From Klebsiella ornithinolytica NBRC 105727 = ATCC 31898 (GTDB lineage: Bacteria; Pseudomonadota; Gammaproteobacteria; Enterobacterales; Enterobacteriaceae), in assembly GCF_001598295.1 (NCBI RefSeq), contig NZ_BCYR01000001.1, forward strand, positions 124,001 to 188,000: DNA of 64,000 bases, read 5' to 3'. The notes under the pieces were generated by a model. It did no database searches. It had not been told where the DNA came from and was given only the letters and a program-made list of their open reading frames with translations. A program made the position numbers and the translations under genes. Of the stretch, positions 1-9,146 are shown piece by piece. How positions within the stretch are numbered: the stretch's first letter is position 1; every line of letters starts with the position of its first letter.

Positions 1-514
1 CCTGCGGCGAATAAGCGGCAAAATCGGCCCGGCAGGCCGCCATACCCAGCAAATGCCCGCCGGCGGAAAACCCCAGCAGGCTGACCTGTTCTTCCCGCGC
101 GCGAATCAGCCGCAGCGCCCGCTGGGCGTCCTGCAACGGCGCCAGCGCGCCGGCGCCCCACCCTTCGCCGGGCAAGCGGTAGCTCAGGATATAGGCGGTA
201 TAACCGCGGGCGGTCAGCCAGCGCGCGGCAGGCCAGGCTTCTTTCGTCATTTCGATGCGCCGGTAGCCGCCTCCGGCGGCAATCAGTACACCATGACCGC
301 GGGATAGCGCCGGTCGCCACACCGTCAGCTGCGGCCGGGCAATATGAGTGAGCGCGCCGCGCGCAGAGAGCCGCGGCGCCCCGGATGGCCCGCCGCCGCC
401 CGGCGGTTCGCCAGGCCATAAGCAGAGCGCCTCATCCCGGCGATCGCTGGCCCCGGCGCGTGCCGCAGCCCACAGCGACACGGCGCTTAACAGTAGAAAA
501 TGACGTCGATTCAC
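1..514 (-). CDS. Tat-exported alpha/beta hydrolase (esterase-like), 3' part outside window
   Basis: The gene is read on the minus strand from a GTG at 514, which follows a GAGGAGA ribosome site, and it runs off the left edge of the window, so the C-terminus is missing. The N-terminus carries RRHFLLL plus a hydrophobic stretch, which looks like a twin-arginine export signal. About 170 residues are visible. An oxyanion-type GGGYR segment is followed by the nucleophile elbow GFSAGGH, typical of dienelactone-hydrolase or acetylxylan-esterase-like members of the alpha/beta hydrolase fold. The catalytic Asp and His would lie beyond the window. The substrate cannot be told from the sequence. It is divergent from treA, with about 215 bp between them. 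Confidence 0.8.
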   Translation of the reverse strand, partial: MNRRHFLLLSAVSLWAAARAGASDRRDEALCLWPGEPPGGGGPSGAPRLSARGALTHIARPQLTVWRPALSRGHGVLIAAGGGYRRIEMTKEAWPAARWLTARGYTAYILSYRLPGEGWGAGALAPLQDAQRALRLIRAREEQVSLLGFSAGGHLLGMAACRADFAAYSPQ

Positions 515-729
515 CCGCAGTTCTCCTCAGACTTTAATCGACCGATAACAGCACACCGCCGCTCTCCCCCGGTCTTTTATTCTCGTTTCTCTGGCCGGAC
601 GGGCAGGTAAATTGTCTGTTTTCACGCAAAATGTTACCTGCAACACCCCGGATGGCGGATATTCGTCTAAGGTTTTCTGATGGTCAAATGCAGTGGCAAG
701 ACCGTCTGAAATGATAAGGAGAATTCCCC

Positions 730-2475
730 ATGACGAGATCGGTTTCACGTCGTCCCGCAACGTTGCCTTACGCTTTATCTCTGGCGCTCGGAGGCGCGAT
801 TTTCGCTTTATCGACGCTGGCCGCCCAGGCCGTGGAAACCAAACCCGTGCCGCCATCCCCGGATGTGATGCTCGGCCCGCTGTTTAATGATGTACAAAAT
901 GCCAGACTCTTCCCCGACCAGAAAACCTTTGCCGATGCCATCCCCAATAGCGATCCGCTGATGATCCTGGCCGACTATCGCATGCAAAAAAACCAGACCA
1001 GCTTCGACCTGCGCCATTTCGTCGAGCTGAACTTCACCCTGCCGAAAGACAATGACCGCTACGTTCCGCCGAAGGGTCAGACGCTGCGTCAGCATATCGA
1101 CGGCCTGTGGCCAGTGCTCACCCGCAGCACCGTTGAAGTCGAAAAGTGGGACTCTTTACTGCCGCTGCCTAAACCCTACGTGGTGCCCGGCGGCCGCTTC
1201 CGGGAAGTGTATTACTGGGATAGCTACTTCACCATGCTGGGCCTGGCCGAGAGCGGGCACTGGGATAACGTTGAGGGTATGGTGACCAACTTCGCGGCGG
1301 AGATCGATGCCTGGGGCCACATCCCCAACGGTAATCGTAGCTACTATTTAAGCCGCTCACAGCCGCCGTTTTTCTCATTTATGGTGGAGCTCCTCGCGAC
1401 CCATGATGGCGATCGGGTGCTGAAAACCTGGCTGCCGCAGATGGAAAAAGAGTACCAGTACTGGATGCAAGGCGCCGATGCGCTGGAGCCGGGAAAAGCC
1501 AACCAGCGGGTGGTGCGTATGGAGGATGGCGCGCTGCTGAACCGCTACTGGGATGATAACGATACGCCGCGTCCGGAATCGTGGCTCGATGATGTCACCA
1601 CCGCGAAGAACAACCCGAATCGTCCGGCGACCGAGATCTATCGCGACCTGCGTTCTGCCGCCGCCTCGGGCTGGGATTTCAGCTCACGCTGGATGGATGA
1701 CCCGAAAAAACTGGGCACCATCCGCACCACCAGCATCGTGCCGGTCGATCTCAACGCGCTGATGTTCCACATGGAGAAAACCCTCGCGCGCGCCAGCAAG
1801 GCCGCGGGCGACAGCGCCAAAGCGGCGCAGTACGATGCCCTGGCCAACGACCGCCAGAAGGCGCTGGAGAAATATCTGTGGAATGATAAAGCGGGCTGGT
1901 ACGCCGATTATGACCTCAAGACTCATAAAGTACGTAATCAGCTCACCGCCGCGGCCCTGTTCCCACTGTACGTCAACGCCGCTTCCCGCGAGCGCGCGGC
2001 GAAGGTTGCTGCGGCGGCAGAATCGCAGCTACTGAAACCCGGTGGCTTAACCACGACTAACGTGAACAGCGGTCAGCAGTGGGATGCACCGAACGGCTGG
2101 GCGCCGCTGCAGTGGGTTGCCGCCCAGGGGCTACAAAACTACGGTCAGCAGAAAATAGCGATGGAGGTGAGCTGGCGTTTCCTCAGCAATGTCCAGCATA
2201 CCTACGACAGTCAACAAAAGCTGGTCGAAAAGTATGATGTCAGCTCGACGGGCACCGGCGGTGGCGGCGGTGAATATCCGCTGCAGGACGGTTTTGGCTG
2301 GACCAACGGCGTCACGCTGAAAATGCTGGATCTGATCTGTCCGCAAGAGAAACCGTGCGATTCACTGCCGGCCTCGCGCCCGGTCGAGAATGTGGAAAAA
2401 CCCGTTGCCGCCGTCAGCACCCAGCCGGCCGCCAACGATGCTGTCGCCGAACCCGCTAAAAAATCGGCGCCGTAA
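730..2475 (+). CDS. treA: Periplasmic alpha,alpha-trehalase (GH37)
   Basis: Hydrolyses trehalose to two glucose molecules in the periplasm. The 581-residue product begins with a Sec signal peptide that ends near AAQA at residue 34. Trehalase signature 1 ([14 protein letters not shown]) lies near residue 153 and signature 2 ([13 protein letters not shown]) near residue 449, followed by a glycine-rich GTGGGGGEY segment. The start ATG follows AAGGAG at 717-722. The C-terminus has a low-complexity Ala/Pro/Lys tail after the catalytic domain, as often seen in Klebsiella-type TreA. In E. coli treA is osmotically induced through RpoS. No clear RpoS promoter could be fixed here. The gene ends in a strong terminator. 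Confidence 0.96.
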   Translation: MTRSVSRRPATLPYALSLALGGAIFALSTLAAQAVETKPVPPSPDVMLGPLFNDVQNARLFPDQKTFADAIPNSDPLMILADYRMQKNQTSFDLRHFVELNFTLPKDNDRYVPPKGQTLRQHIDGLWPVLTRSTVEVEKWDSLLPLPKPYVVPGGRFREVYYWDSYFTMLGLAESGHWDNVEGMVTNFAAEIDAWGHIPNGNRSYYLSRSQPPFFSFMVELLATHDGDRVLKTWLPQMEKEYQYWMQGADALEPGKANQRVVRMEDGALLNRYWDDNDTPRPESWLDDVTTAKNNPNRPATEIYRDLRSAAASGWDFSSRWMDDPKKLGTIRTTSIVPVDLNALMFHMEKTLARASKAAGDSAKAAQYDALANDRQKALEKYLWNDKAGWYADYDLKTHKVRNQLTAAALFPLYVNAASRERAAKVAAAAESQLLKPGGLTTTNVNSGQQWDAPNGWAPLQWVAAQGLQNYGQQKIAMEVSWRFLSNVQHTYDSQQKLVEKYDVSSTGTGGGGGEYPLQDGFGWTNGVTLKMLDLICPQEKPCDSLPASRPVENVEKPVAAVSTQPAANDAVAEPAKKSAP

Positions 2476-2483
2476 ACTTCGTA

Positions 2484-2510
2484 CGCGGCGGGCTCACCGC
2501 CGCGTTTTTT
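2484..2510 (+). terminator. Rho-independent terminator of treA
   Basis: A perfect 8-bp stem (CGCGGCGG pairing with CCGCCGCG) with a 5-nt loop, followed by six T residues, starting 9 nt after the treA stop codon. Confidence 0.9.
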
Positions 2511-2617
2511 GTCCAGACTCTCCTGCGTTCCCCCACTCCGGCCCTTGTTCTCATTCCTACCCTTACGGGGTAGTTCGTACACAAATCCAGCTCTCCTTGA
2601 TCTCAAGCAATTCCAGC

Positions 2618-2645
2618 ATCGTTATATATGTAAATATATAGCGAT
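2618..2645. promoter_or_regulatory. ModE (molybdate-responsive repressor) operator
   Basis: Left arm ATCGTTATATA (2618-2628), spacer TGTAAA, right arm TATATAGCGAT (2635-2645). The arms are inverted repeats differing at one position, and they match the enterobacterial ModE consensus, CGnTATATA-N6-TATATAnCG flanked by AT. The site lies 33 bp upstream of the first gene of the operon, where bound ModE-molybdate would block transcription. That places the 2678-9791 operon in the molybdenum regulon by sequence. Binding itself is inferred. Confidence 0.88.
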
Positions 2646-2677
2646 TTTTTCATCTTATTGTTTCAGGAAAGAAACTT

Positions 2678-3703
2678 ATGCCTCTATCCCGCCGCACCTT
2701 TATCCAGGCGCTAAGCCTGCTCCTGTGTCTCCCCACCCTGGAGGGGACGGCGGCTACGCCGCTGGCTTTGCACGTAGGTGAACGCCCCGCTCCCGCTCAT
2801 ATTCGTCGGATTATCAGCGCCGGGGCACCTGCCGACATGTTGCTGCTTGCGGCAGCGCCGGAAAAGCTGCTGGGATTTTCCTCTTTTGATTTTTCTCAGT
2901 TCCCGGATGCCCCCGTCCCGGCGGACATCGCCCGACTTCCCAGACTGGGGAGACTTGCCGGACACGCCAGCACGCTATCGCTGGAGACGCTGCTCGCGCT
3001 TGAACCCGATCTGGTGGTGGACTGCGGCAATGTAGACGACAGCTGGGTCTCTCAGGCACAACGGGTCAGCGAACGCAGCAAGATTCCGTGGGTACTGATC
3101 GGCGGAAACCTGGCCTCATCAGCCCAGCAGCTGCTTACGATTGGCGATATCGTTGGGACCGAAGCCCGTACGCGGCGGCAGGCGGCGCTGGCGCAGAGAT
3201 TCATCGCCGACGCTCAGGCCTTTTCAAGCGGTTCCAGAGCACGGACGCGCTTTTATGCCGCCCGCGGGGCGAAGGGACTGGAGACAGGGTTAGCGGGATC
3301 GCTGCATACCGAGGCGGCAGAGCTGCTGGGGCTGGAAAACGTTGCCCGCGTCGCCGGACGCAGCGGGCTCACCCAGGTCTCTCTGGAAAATCTGCTGGCC
3401 TGGCAACCGGATATCATCCTGACTCAAAATGTGACGACGCGAAACTACATCCTGCAGGATCCTGCATGGAAGGGGGTCAGCGCCGTCGCGAAACGGCAGG
3501 TGCTACTGCTTGATGGTTTGCCGTTTGGCTGGCTGGATGCGCCACCGGGCATTAACCGTCTTGCCGGGATGCGCCGGCTTCATGCCTGGCTCGACCCACG
3601 GATCCAGACTTCGCTGCAGGATGATTTAACTCGCTATAGCTCGCTCTTCTGGCATGCAGCGTTAACGCCTGCCCGCTATGCTACATTGATGCATTCAGCA
3701 TGA
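2678..3703 (+). CDS. Tat-exported periplasmic metal-chelate binding protein (FecB/BtuF type), ModE-controlled operon
   Basis: Periplasmic ligand-binding component of an ABC importer. The N-terminus has an exact twin-arginine motif, SRRTFIQA, followed by a hydrophobic core and a TAA-type cleavage region. The rest is a two-lobe helical-backbone (TroA/BtuF) binding protein: the ISAGAPADMLLLAA start of lobe 1, ETLLALEPDLVVD, then ENLLAWQPDIILTQN in lobe 2. The length of 341 residues is normal for iron-siderophore or vitamin B12 binders, and for MolA, the molybdate/tungstate binder of this fold in Haemophilus influenzae. It overlaps the permease gene by 4 nt. The ModE box upstream and modD downstream argue for a molybdenum- or tungsten-containing ligand. 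Siderophore or cobalamin binding remains possible. Confidence 0.85.
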   Translation: MPLSRRTFIQALSLLLCLPTLEGTAATPLALHVGERPAPAHIRRIISAGAPADMLLLAAAPEKLLGFSSFDFSQFPDAPVPADIARLPRLGRLAGHASTLSLETLLALEPDLVVDCGNVDDSWVSQAQRVSERSKIPWVLIGGNLASSAQQLLTIGDIVGTEARTRRQAALAQRFIADAQAFSSGSRARTRFYAARGAKGLETGLAGSLHTEAAELLGLENVARVAGRSGLTQVSLENLLAWQPDIILTQNVTTRNYILQDPAWKGVSAVAKRQVLLLDGLPFGWLDAPPGINRLAGMRRLHAWLDPRIQTSLQDDLTRYSSLFWHAALTPARYATLMHSA

Positions 3704-4692
3704 AACTATCTACGCTAAGTCTCATACTGCTGCTGGCTGCGCTACTGACTATCTCCGGCGCCTTGTTGACTGGCCCGTGGAATCTCACCGTCGGGCGTTT
3801 GTTCGAGCTCTTATTCACTCCCCATAGCGCGTCGCTTCCTCCCCAGGCAACTATCGTCTTCTGGCAAATCCGCCTGCCGAGAATTATCGCCGCCCTTGCC
3901 ATCGGCGCGTCGCTCTCCGCTGCGGGAGCGGCCTATCAGGGCATGTTTCGTAACCCCCTGGTCTCGCCGGATATTCTGGGCGTGGCCGCCGGAGCCGGTC
4001 TGGGCGCCTGTCTCGCCATCTGGCTGGGCTTGTCGATATTCTATATCCAGCTGTTGGCCTTTTGCGGTGGTCTGCTGGTCGTTCTGAGTGCCGGCATACT
4101 GGCCCGCGCCATCACGCGCCACGATCCGGCGCTGACGTTGGTATTGGTAGGCATTGCGCTCGGCACGCTATGCGGGGCGGGCATTTCACTGATTAAAACC
4201 CTGGCCGATCCTTATACTCAGCTTCCCTCTATTACGTTCTGGCTGTTGGGCGGCTTAGCGGATATTACCCTGCGCGATCTGGCCTTTGCCGCTCCGCTGA
4301 TGATTATCGGTTGCCTGCCTCTATGGCTGCTACGCTGGCGCCTTAACCTGCTGACGCTGTCCGATGACGAAGCTCGTTCTCTGGGCATTGATGTCGCACG
4401 CTTACGGTTGATTGTGGTGGTCTGCGCGACTCTGGCCACCGCCAGCGCGGTAGCCATTGCCGGTATTATTGGCTGGATTGGACTGATTGTTCCGCATACC
4501 GGACGCCTGCTGACCGGCAGTAATCACCAGCGTTTGCTGCCGGTGGCAATGGGGATCGGCGCAATCTTGCTGCTCTTCACCGATACCCTGGCTCGCGGGC
4601 TGAGTGCAACCGAGATCCCGCTGGGAATTCTGACCTCATTTGTCGGCGCGCCGTTCTTTCTGGCGCTGCTGCTGCGAGGAAACCGCCCATGA
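3700..4692 (+). CDS. FecCD/BtuC-type ABC permease
   Basis: Inner-membrane permease of 330 residues, with about ten hydrophobic segments characteristic of the FecCD family. Conserved stretches include LPRIIAALAIGASLSAAGAA (coupling region near residue 52), FRNPLVSPDILG and GIIGWIGLIVPH near the end. These are shared with BtuC, FhuB and the H. influenzae molybdate permease MolB. The start ATG overlaps the binding-protein stop codon (ATGA), showing tight translational coupling. The single permease gene would act as a homodimer with the ATPase encoded next. The family does not reveal the substrate. The ModE box upstream suggests molybdenum or tungsten. Confidence 0.9.
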   Translation: MKLSTLSLILLLAALLTISGALLTGPWNLTVGRLFELLFTPHSASLPPQATIVFWQIRLPRIIAALAIGASLSAAGAAYQGMFRNPLVSPDILGVAAGAGLGACLAIWLGLSIFYIQLLAFCGGLLVVLSAGILARAITRHDPALTLVLVGIALGTLCGAGISLIKTLADPYTQLPSITFWLLGGLADITLRDLAFAAPLMIIGCLPLWLLRWRLNLLTLSDDEARSLGIDVARLRLIVVVCATLATASAVAIAGIIGWIGLIVPHTGRLLTGSNHQRLLPVAMGIGAILLLFTDTLARGLSATEIPLGILTSFVGAPFFLALLLRGNRP

Positions 4693-5453
4693 CACGGCTT
4701 ACGATTCAGCATGCCAGCGTGGGTTACCCGGGACGCCCGGTTCTTCGCGAAGTGTCATTTTCTCTGACGTCTGGCTCGGTATGCTGTCTGCTGGGCGCCA
4801 ATGGCAGCGGCAAAACCACGCTGATGCGCAGTATTCTCGGGCTCCTTCCCCTGCTCTCTGGTCAGATTCTGATAGACAGCATCGCCATCGCACAAATGAC
4901 CCCTCGTGACCGTGCGCGCGCCGTCGCCTGGGTGCCACAGGCCCACGACGGAGCCTTCGCTTTTAGCGTGCTGGAGATGGTCCTGATGGGACGAAGCCCC
5001 TACATCGGCGCCTTTTCCCAACCAATCAAGAGCGAACACCATATCGCCTTAGCCCAGCTGGAGACGCTCGGCATTGCCCATCTCGCAACCAGGAACTGGG
5101 CCACGCTGAGCGGTGGCGAACGCCAGTTGGCGCTTATCGCCCGCGCACTGGCGCAGCGGCCGCGGCTGTTGCTGTTGGATGAACCCGCCTCAAGCCTCGA
5201 CTTTGGCCATCAGATTCGCCTGCTCGACACGCTACGTGAACTTCGCCAAAACGGCATGACCCTGCTGATGGCAACCCATCATCCGCTGCACGCTCTCGCC
5301 GTTGCCGACACGGTTATCCGGGTTGAAGCGGATGGGCTTGTCAGCCACGGACCACCGTCAACCCAGCTTCAGCCAGATAACCTCGCCGGGCTCTATGGCG
5401 TTACCCCCGCCCAGATTCGTCACCACCTTGGCAACCCTCACTTTCAGGAATGA
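4689..5453 (+). CDS. ABC transporter ATP-binding protein (FecE/BtuD type)
   Basis: Cytoplasmic ATPase powering the importer encoded by the two preceding genes. Walker A is GANGSGKTT at residues 36-44, the ABC signature LSGGE lies near 139, and Walker B LLLLDEP near 160 is followed by an H-loop (ATHHPLHAL). The length of 254 residues is standard for metal-chelate importers. The start ATG overlaps the permease stop by 4 nt, and the gene's own stop overlaps the methyltransferase start. Residues PRDRARAVAWVPQ form the Q-loop region typical of FecE/BtuD. The whole set resembles MolBC-A of H. influenzae in architecture, though the ligand is not determined by this subunit. Confidence 0.92.
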   Translation: MTRLTIQHASVGYPGRPVLREVSFSLTSGSVCCLLGANGSGKTTLMRSILGLLPLLSGQILIDSIAIAQMTPRDRARAVAWVPQAHDGAFAFSVLEMVLMGRSPYIGAFSQPIKSEHHIALAQLETLGIAHLATRNWATLSGGERQLALIARALAQRPRLLLLDEPASSLDFGHQIRLLDTLRELRQNGMTLLMATHHPLHALAVADTVIRVEADGLVSHGPPSTQLQPDNLAGLYGVTPAQIRHHLGNPHFQE

Positions 5454-6259
5454 TTATGCTTATTGATGATATTGATTTTGCAGAACTATACCGACAACAG
5501 CTCAGATTTGCCGGTCGCACGGAAAAATCCCCTGCCCACTGGGACGCCCGGGCGGAGAAAATGTCCATCAGTTGCAGCGATCCAGCGGACAGCTACCTTG
5601 TACAGCTGCTGGCAAAAATCGATCTCACCGGCGCAGAGACCTTATTCGATATGGGCTGCGGGCCGGGAACCGTATCGCTGGCGCTGGCTGATAAACTTCA
5701 CGCCGTGCACGGCGTCGATTACAGCCCGAAGATGCTCGACGTTGCCGCAAGGCGTGCCTCGCAAATGGGCATCACCCATGCTCACTGGCACTGCCGCGCG
5801 TGGGAATCATCGTGGCACGATATTCCCCGCTGCGACATTGCCGTCGCCTCCCGCTCAACGCTAGTTGGCGATATGCAGGAAGCGATGACTAAACTCCACC
5901 AACAGGCTCGACTACGCGTCTATACCACACATCTCGTCAGCCCGACATTTATGTCGCCGGCCATCCAACGCGCGCTGGGTCGCGCGGTTATCGAACTGCC
6001 AAATTACATTTACGCGCTGAACATCCTCTATCAGATGGGGATTCAGGCGCGGGTCGATTTTATCCGTGGCCGCAACTGTCAGCGCGATAACAGCACCTAC
6101 GAACGCTTCGAAGAAAATGTTAAGTGGACGCTCGGCGTACTCAGTGATGAAGAGCGAGCACGGCTTCACCATTGGTACCAACAGCAGGCCCCGCAGGCCA
6201 TCGCGCCCGCTACCCGTGACTGGGCGCTGATCTCCTGGGATTGCGGAGAAAGAGCATGA
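5450..6259 (+). CDS. Class I SAM-dependent methyltransferase in the ModE-controlled operon
   Basis: A 269-residue soluble protein with the Rossmann SAM-binding motif DMGCGPG at residues 67-73, followed by HGVDYSPKMLDVA (acidic residue for the SAM ribose). Motif II/III regions are less typical. The substrate is unknown. The start ATG overlaps the ATPase stop (ATGA); an in-frame ATG at 5456 is an alternative. The gene sits between an ABC importer and modD, so it probably modifies either the imported ligand or a chelator made in the cell. It may also methylate a precursor of a metal-binding small molecule. No target residue or family with known chemistry is recognisable. Only the methyltransferase class is well supported. 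Confidence 0.82.
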   Translation: MIMLIDDIDFAELYRQQLRFAGRTEKSPAHWDARAEKMSISCSDPADSYLVQLLAKIDLTGAETLFDMGCGPGTVSLALADKLHAVHGVDYSPKMLDVAARRASQMGITHAHWHCRAWESSWHDIPRCDIAVASRSTLVGDMQEAMTKLHQQARLRVYTTHLVSPTFMSPAIQRALGRAVIELPNYIYALNILYQMGIQARVDFIRGRNCQRDNSTYERFEENVKWTLGVLSDEERARLHHWYQQQAPQAIAPATRDWALISWDCGERA

Positions 6260-7110
6260 TCTACATACCTCAGGCGCTAACCGATGCATGGTTGATGGAA
6301 GATATTCAAGGCGGAGACCTGACGACCCGCGCGCTGGGAACGGGAAACCAGGCGGGAATAATGGAGTTTCGCCATCGTCAGGGCGGCTGCGTGAGCGGCA
6401 TTGCGCCGGCGGCGCAGATGCTGCGAAGCCTCGGGTTAACGGTCACCGCACGGTTGGAAGATGGCGCCCAGGCAAGGCCAGGCGAGGTGCTGCTGCGCGC
6501 GACCGGTCGCGCATGTGCGCTGCAACAGGGCTGGAAAGCCGTGCAAAATGTGCTGGAGTGGAGCTGCGGCGTATCGGCCTACGTTGCGCAGATGCTGGCC
6601 CTGCTGCATACCCGACTTCCCAACGCGCATATTGCCTGTACCCGCAAGGCCATCCCCGGCACGCGGCTGCTAGGCACCCAGGCGATCGTCGCCGCAGGCG
6701 GCTTAATCCATCGTGCTGGCTGCGCCGAAACGCTGCTGCTGTTCGCGAACCATCGTCGCTTCCTTACCGACGACGGCGACTGGGCCCACGCCATAGATCT
6801 GCTGCGTCGACGCTCACCCGAAAAAAAAGTGGCCGTGGAAGCCGATACGCCGGAAGAAGCGCTGGCTGCGCTGCGAGCACAACCCGACATTTTGCAACTT
6901 GATAAATTTACGCCTCAGCAGGCCCGCGAGGTCTCAGATCAAGCCCGCCATATCGCCCCGCTTTGCACGCTGGCACTGACCGGCGGAATGACCCTCGCCA
7001 GCCTTTGTCAGTACCTCGATTGTGGAATTGAATTGTTTATTACTTCGGCGCCGTGGTATGCGCCACCGGCTGATATTCAGGTTCGACTGAGGCCAGACAA
7101 TTCAAAATAA
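6256..7110 (+). CDS. modD: ModD, quinolinate phosphoribosyltransferase-like protein
   Basis: A 284-residue protein of the nicotinate-nucleotide pyrophosphorylase (NadC) fold. NadC landmarks are visible: DLTTRAL near the start, TRKxxPGxR at 129-137, the HR pair at 152-153, VEAD and LQLDKF in the barrel. The NadC lysine after PGxR (LKYAV in true NadC) is replaced here (GTQAI), and the KENH segment reads FANH, so the substrate probably differs from quinolinate. The family is called ModD because it occurs in Rhodobacter molybdenum gene clusters; its reaction is not established. The ATG at 6256 overlaps the methyltransferase stop. A TTG 15 nt upstream is in frame but less likely. Confidence 0.88.
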   Translation: MIYIPQALTDAWLMEDIQGGDLTTRALGTGNQAGIMEFRHRQGGCVSGIAPAAQMLRSLGLTVTARLEDGAQARPGEVLLRATGRACALQQGWKAVQNVLEWSCGVSAYVAQMLALLHTRLPNAHIACTRKAIPGTRLLGTQAIVAAGGLIHRAGCAETLLLFANHRRFLTDDGDWAHAIDLLRRRSPEKKVAVEADTPEEALAALRAQPDILQLDKFTPQQAREVSDQARHIAPLCTLALTGGMTLASLCQYLDCGIELFITSAPWYAPPADIQVRLRPDNSK

Positions 7111-7136
7111 AAATAACCAAAACAGGAATAATAAAA

Positions 7137-9107
7137 ATGAGAGTCAGGAAACGTTATCTTTGCACATTGATAAGTTTGAGCTTAAGTCAGGTCGCGTGGG
7201 GGGATCGGCCGGAAGAATCGATGACCGTATGGTCCAGTTCCGTACCCGCTGCGACAACGAATATCCTCGGGACAGACACCATCCAGAGTCTGGATAAGCA
7301 GGATGTGGCGCACGCGTTGTCCGTCATGCCCGGTGTTGTTTTACAAAAATCAGGTGGGCGAAATGAACTCCAGGTCAAAGTTCGCGGGTTTGACGGTCGC
7401 CAGGTCCCGGTATTTTTCGACGGCGTGCCAATCTATGTCCCCTACGACGGTAATCTCGACCTCGGGCGTTTTCTCACATCGGACATCGGGTCAGTGGAAG
7501 TGTCGAAGGGTTACTCCTCGCTGCTGCAGGGGCCAAACCAGATGGGCGGCGCCATCAATATTACCACGCCGCGCCCGAGCAAACCGCTGGAGGCCAGTAT
7601 CGGTTATCGCCAGGGCTGGAGCCGTAGCGAGAATAGCGCCTATGATACGCATGCTTCTCTCGGGGCAAGCAACGAACTGGGCTATATCCAGCTCAGCGGT
7701 AGCCGCCTGAAACGGGATTTCCTTGCTCTGCCCCACGGGACAACAAATCCTCTCGCGGGTGAAGATGGCAAGATGACCAACTCGGCGAGCGATGATAAGC
7801 GCGGGATCTTCAAACTCGGTTTTACCCCTCGGGGAAACGATGAATATGCTTTTACCTGGATCAAGCAGGATGGCGAAAAGCAGAATCCACCTTATGCCGG
7901 GAACAGCTCGCAAAAATCACGCTACTGGCAGTGGCCAGAGTACGATAAAGAAAGCTATTACTATCAAGGGACAACTCACCTCGGCGACCGCTTCACGCTG
8001 AAAAGTCGCCTGTATCGCGATACCTTCAAAAACACCCTGATGATGTATAACTCGCTGGCCGATCTGCACAGCAAAAACGGCAACTATAGCCACTATAGCG
8101 ACTACAGCACTGGCGCAGGTTTACAGCTTTCAGCAGACGTACGTCATCGCGACCAGCTCTCTTTCGGCGTGAACTGGAAAGATGATGTCCACAGAGAAAA
8201 AAGCAGCACCGACGGCCCTTACGATCGCTATCAAGATCGGACCTGGTCTCTCGCCAGTGAATATCAATGGGAAGCCGCAGATAATCTCGATATCGTCGCC
8301 GGTATGAGTTATGACTGGCGCAACAGTCTCGAAGGAATGAAACACGAGAAGAACGGCAGCGTGACCCGCTACGACGAAAACAGGCAGAACGCATTCAACT
8401 GGGAAACGATGGCCCGCTATCATTTCGCCAACGAAGATACGCTGGCCCTGTCCTGGTCCGACCGTACCCGTTTCCCGACGCTCAAAGAGCGCTACACGAC
8501 CTCAAAACCCGCGAAAGACCAGATTGCCCTTGTGAATCCTTACCTGAAACCAGAGCGGGCCCGCAGCATCGACCTGACCTGGAATGGCCATATCACCGAC
8601 GGTTGGGCCTATGAGATAAGCACGTACTATAACCGCGTCAGTGACGCCATTTTGTCGATTAATATCGATGCTGATACGGTCCAGAACCAGAACAGCGGCC
8701 GGGTCGACTATACCGGTCTGGATCTTGGGATCAAAGGGTCACCGTTTGAAATGCTCGATGTCGGTCTGAGCTATGGCCTGATTCATGCCGATAGCAAAAG
8801 GCAAGAGGCGGGCAAAGTCACCGACCTGCCAAACCAGACGCTCAGCGCCTGGTTGACACTAAAACCGATTGCGCCGCTGCAGCTCACCCTTTCTGAAGAA
8901 GCGCGCTCCTCTAGCTACAGCAACAGCAATGGTTCGCAAAAAGCGCCAGGGTTTGCCATCACCCACCTGCGCGCCGATTACGCAATAGGCCACGGCTTTA
9001 GCGTCAATGCATCGGTCAATAACCTCTTCGATACGCGCTATTACTACAGCGAAGGTTTTATCGAAGAAGGTCGTAATTTCTGGGCCGGCGTGGAATACAA
9101 ATTCTGA
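7137..9107 (+). CDS. TonB-dependent outer-membrane receptor of the ModE-controlled operon
   Basis: A 656-residue outer-membrane gated channel. It has a signal peptide ending near AWG, a TonB-box-like ESMTVWSS, a plug domain (VMPGVVLQKSGG, VKVRGFDGRQVPVFFDGVP, GSVEVSKGYSSLLQG) and a long beta-barrel that ends in an aromatic YKF, as required for outer-membrane insertion. It is short for a siderophore receptor (usually over 700) and close in size to cobalamin-type or metal-chelate receptors. It lies 26 bp after modD in the same direction, so it belongs to the operon. No Fur box was seen upstream; the only operator found for the operon is the ModE box. The ligand is inferred to be a molybdenum- or tungsten-bearing compound. 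Confidence 0.88.
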   Translation: MRVRKRYLCTLISLSLSQVAWGDRPEESMTVWSSSVPAATTNILGTDTIQSLDKQDVAHALSVMPGVVLQKSGGRNELQVKVRGFDGRQVPVFFDGVPIYVPYDGNLDLGRFLTSDIGSVEVSKGYSSLLQGPNQMGGAINITTPRPSKPLEASIGYRQGWSRSENSAYDTHASLGASNELGYIQLSGSRLKRDFLALPHGTTNPLAGEDGKMTNSASDDKRGIFKLGFTPRGNDEYAFTWIKQDGEKQNPPYAGNSSQKSRYWQWPEYDKESYYYQGTTHLGDRFTLKSRLYRDTFKNTLMMYNSLADLHSKNGNYSHYSDYSTGAGLQLSADVRHRDQLSFGVNWKDDVHREKSSTDGPYDRYQDRTWSLASEYQWEAADNLDIVAGMSYDWRNSLEGMKHEKNGSVTRYDENRQNAFNWETMARYHFANEDTLALSWSDRTRFPTLKERYTTSKPAKDQIALVNPYLKPERARSIDLTWNGHITDGWAYEISTYYNRVSDAILSINIDADTVQNQNSGRVDYTGLDLGIKGSPFEMLDVGLSYGLIHADSKRQEAGKVTDLPNQTLSAWLTLKPIAPLQLTLSEEARSSSYSNSNGSQKAPGFAITHLRADYAIGHGFSVNASVNNLFDTRYYYSEGFIEEGRNFWAGVEYKF

Positions 9108-9146
9108 TTCATTTCTCCACTCGGTGGAAAAATGAAGGAGATCCTT

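Noticed and set aside
650-720. RpoS promoter of treA
   Set aside because: A TCTAAGGTTT-like stretch is present, but it misses key positions of the sigma-S -10 pattern, so the promoter is not called.
527-856. Minus-strand frame upstream of and into treA
   Set aside because: Overlaps the treA signal peptide and its upstream region; no conserved sequence or ribosome site.
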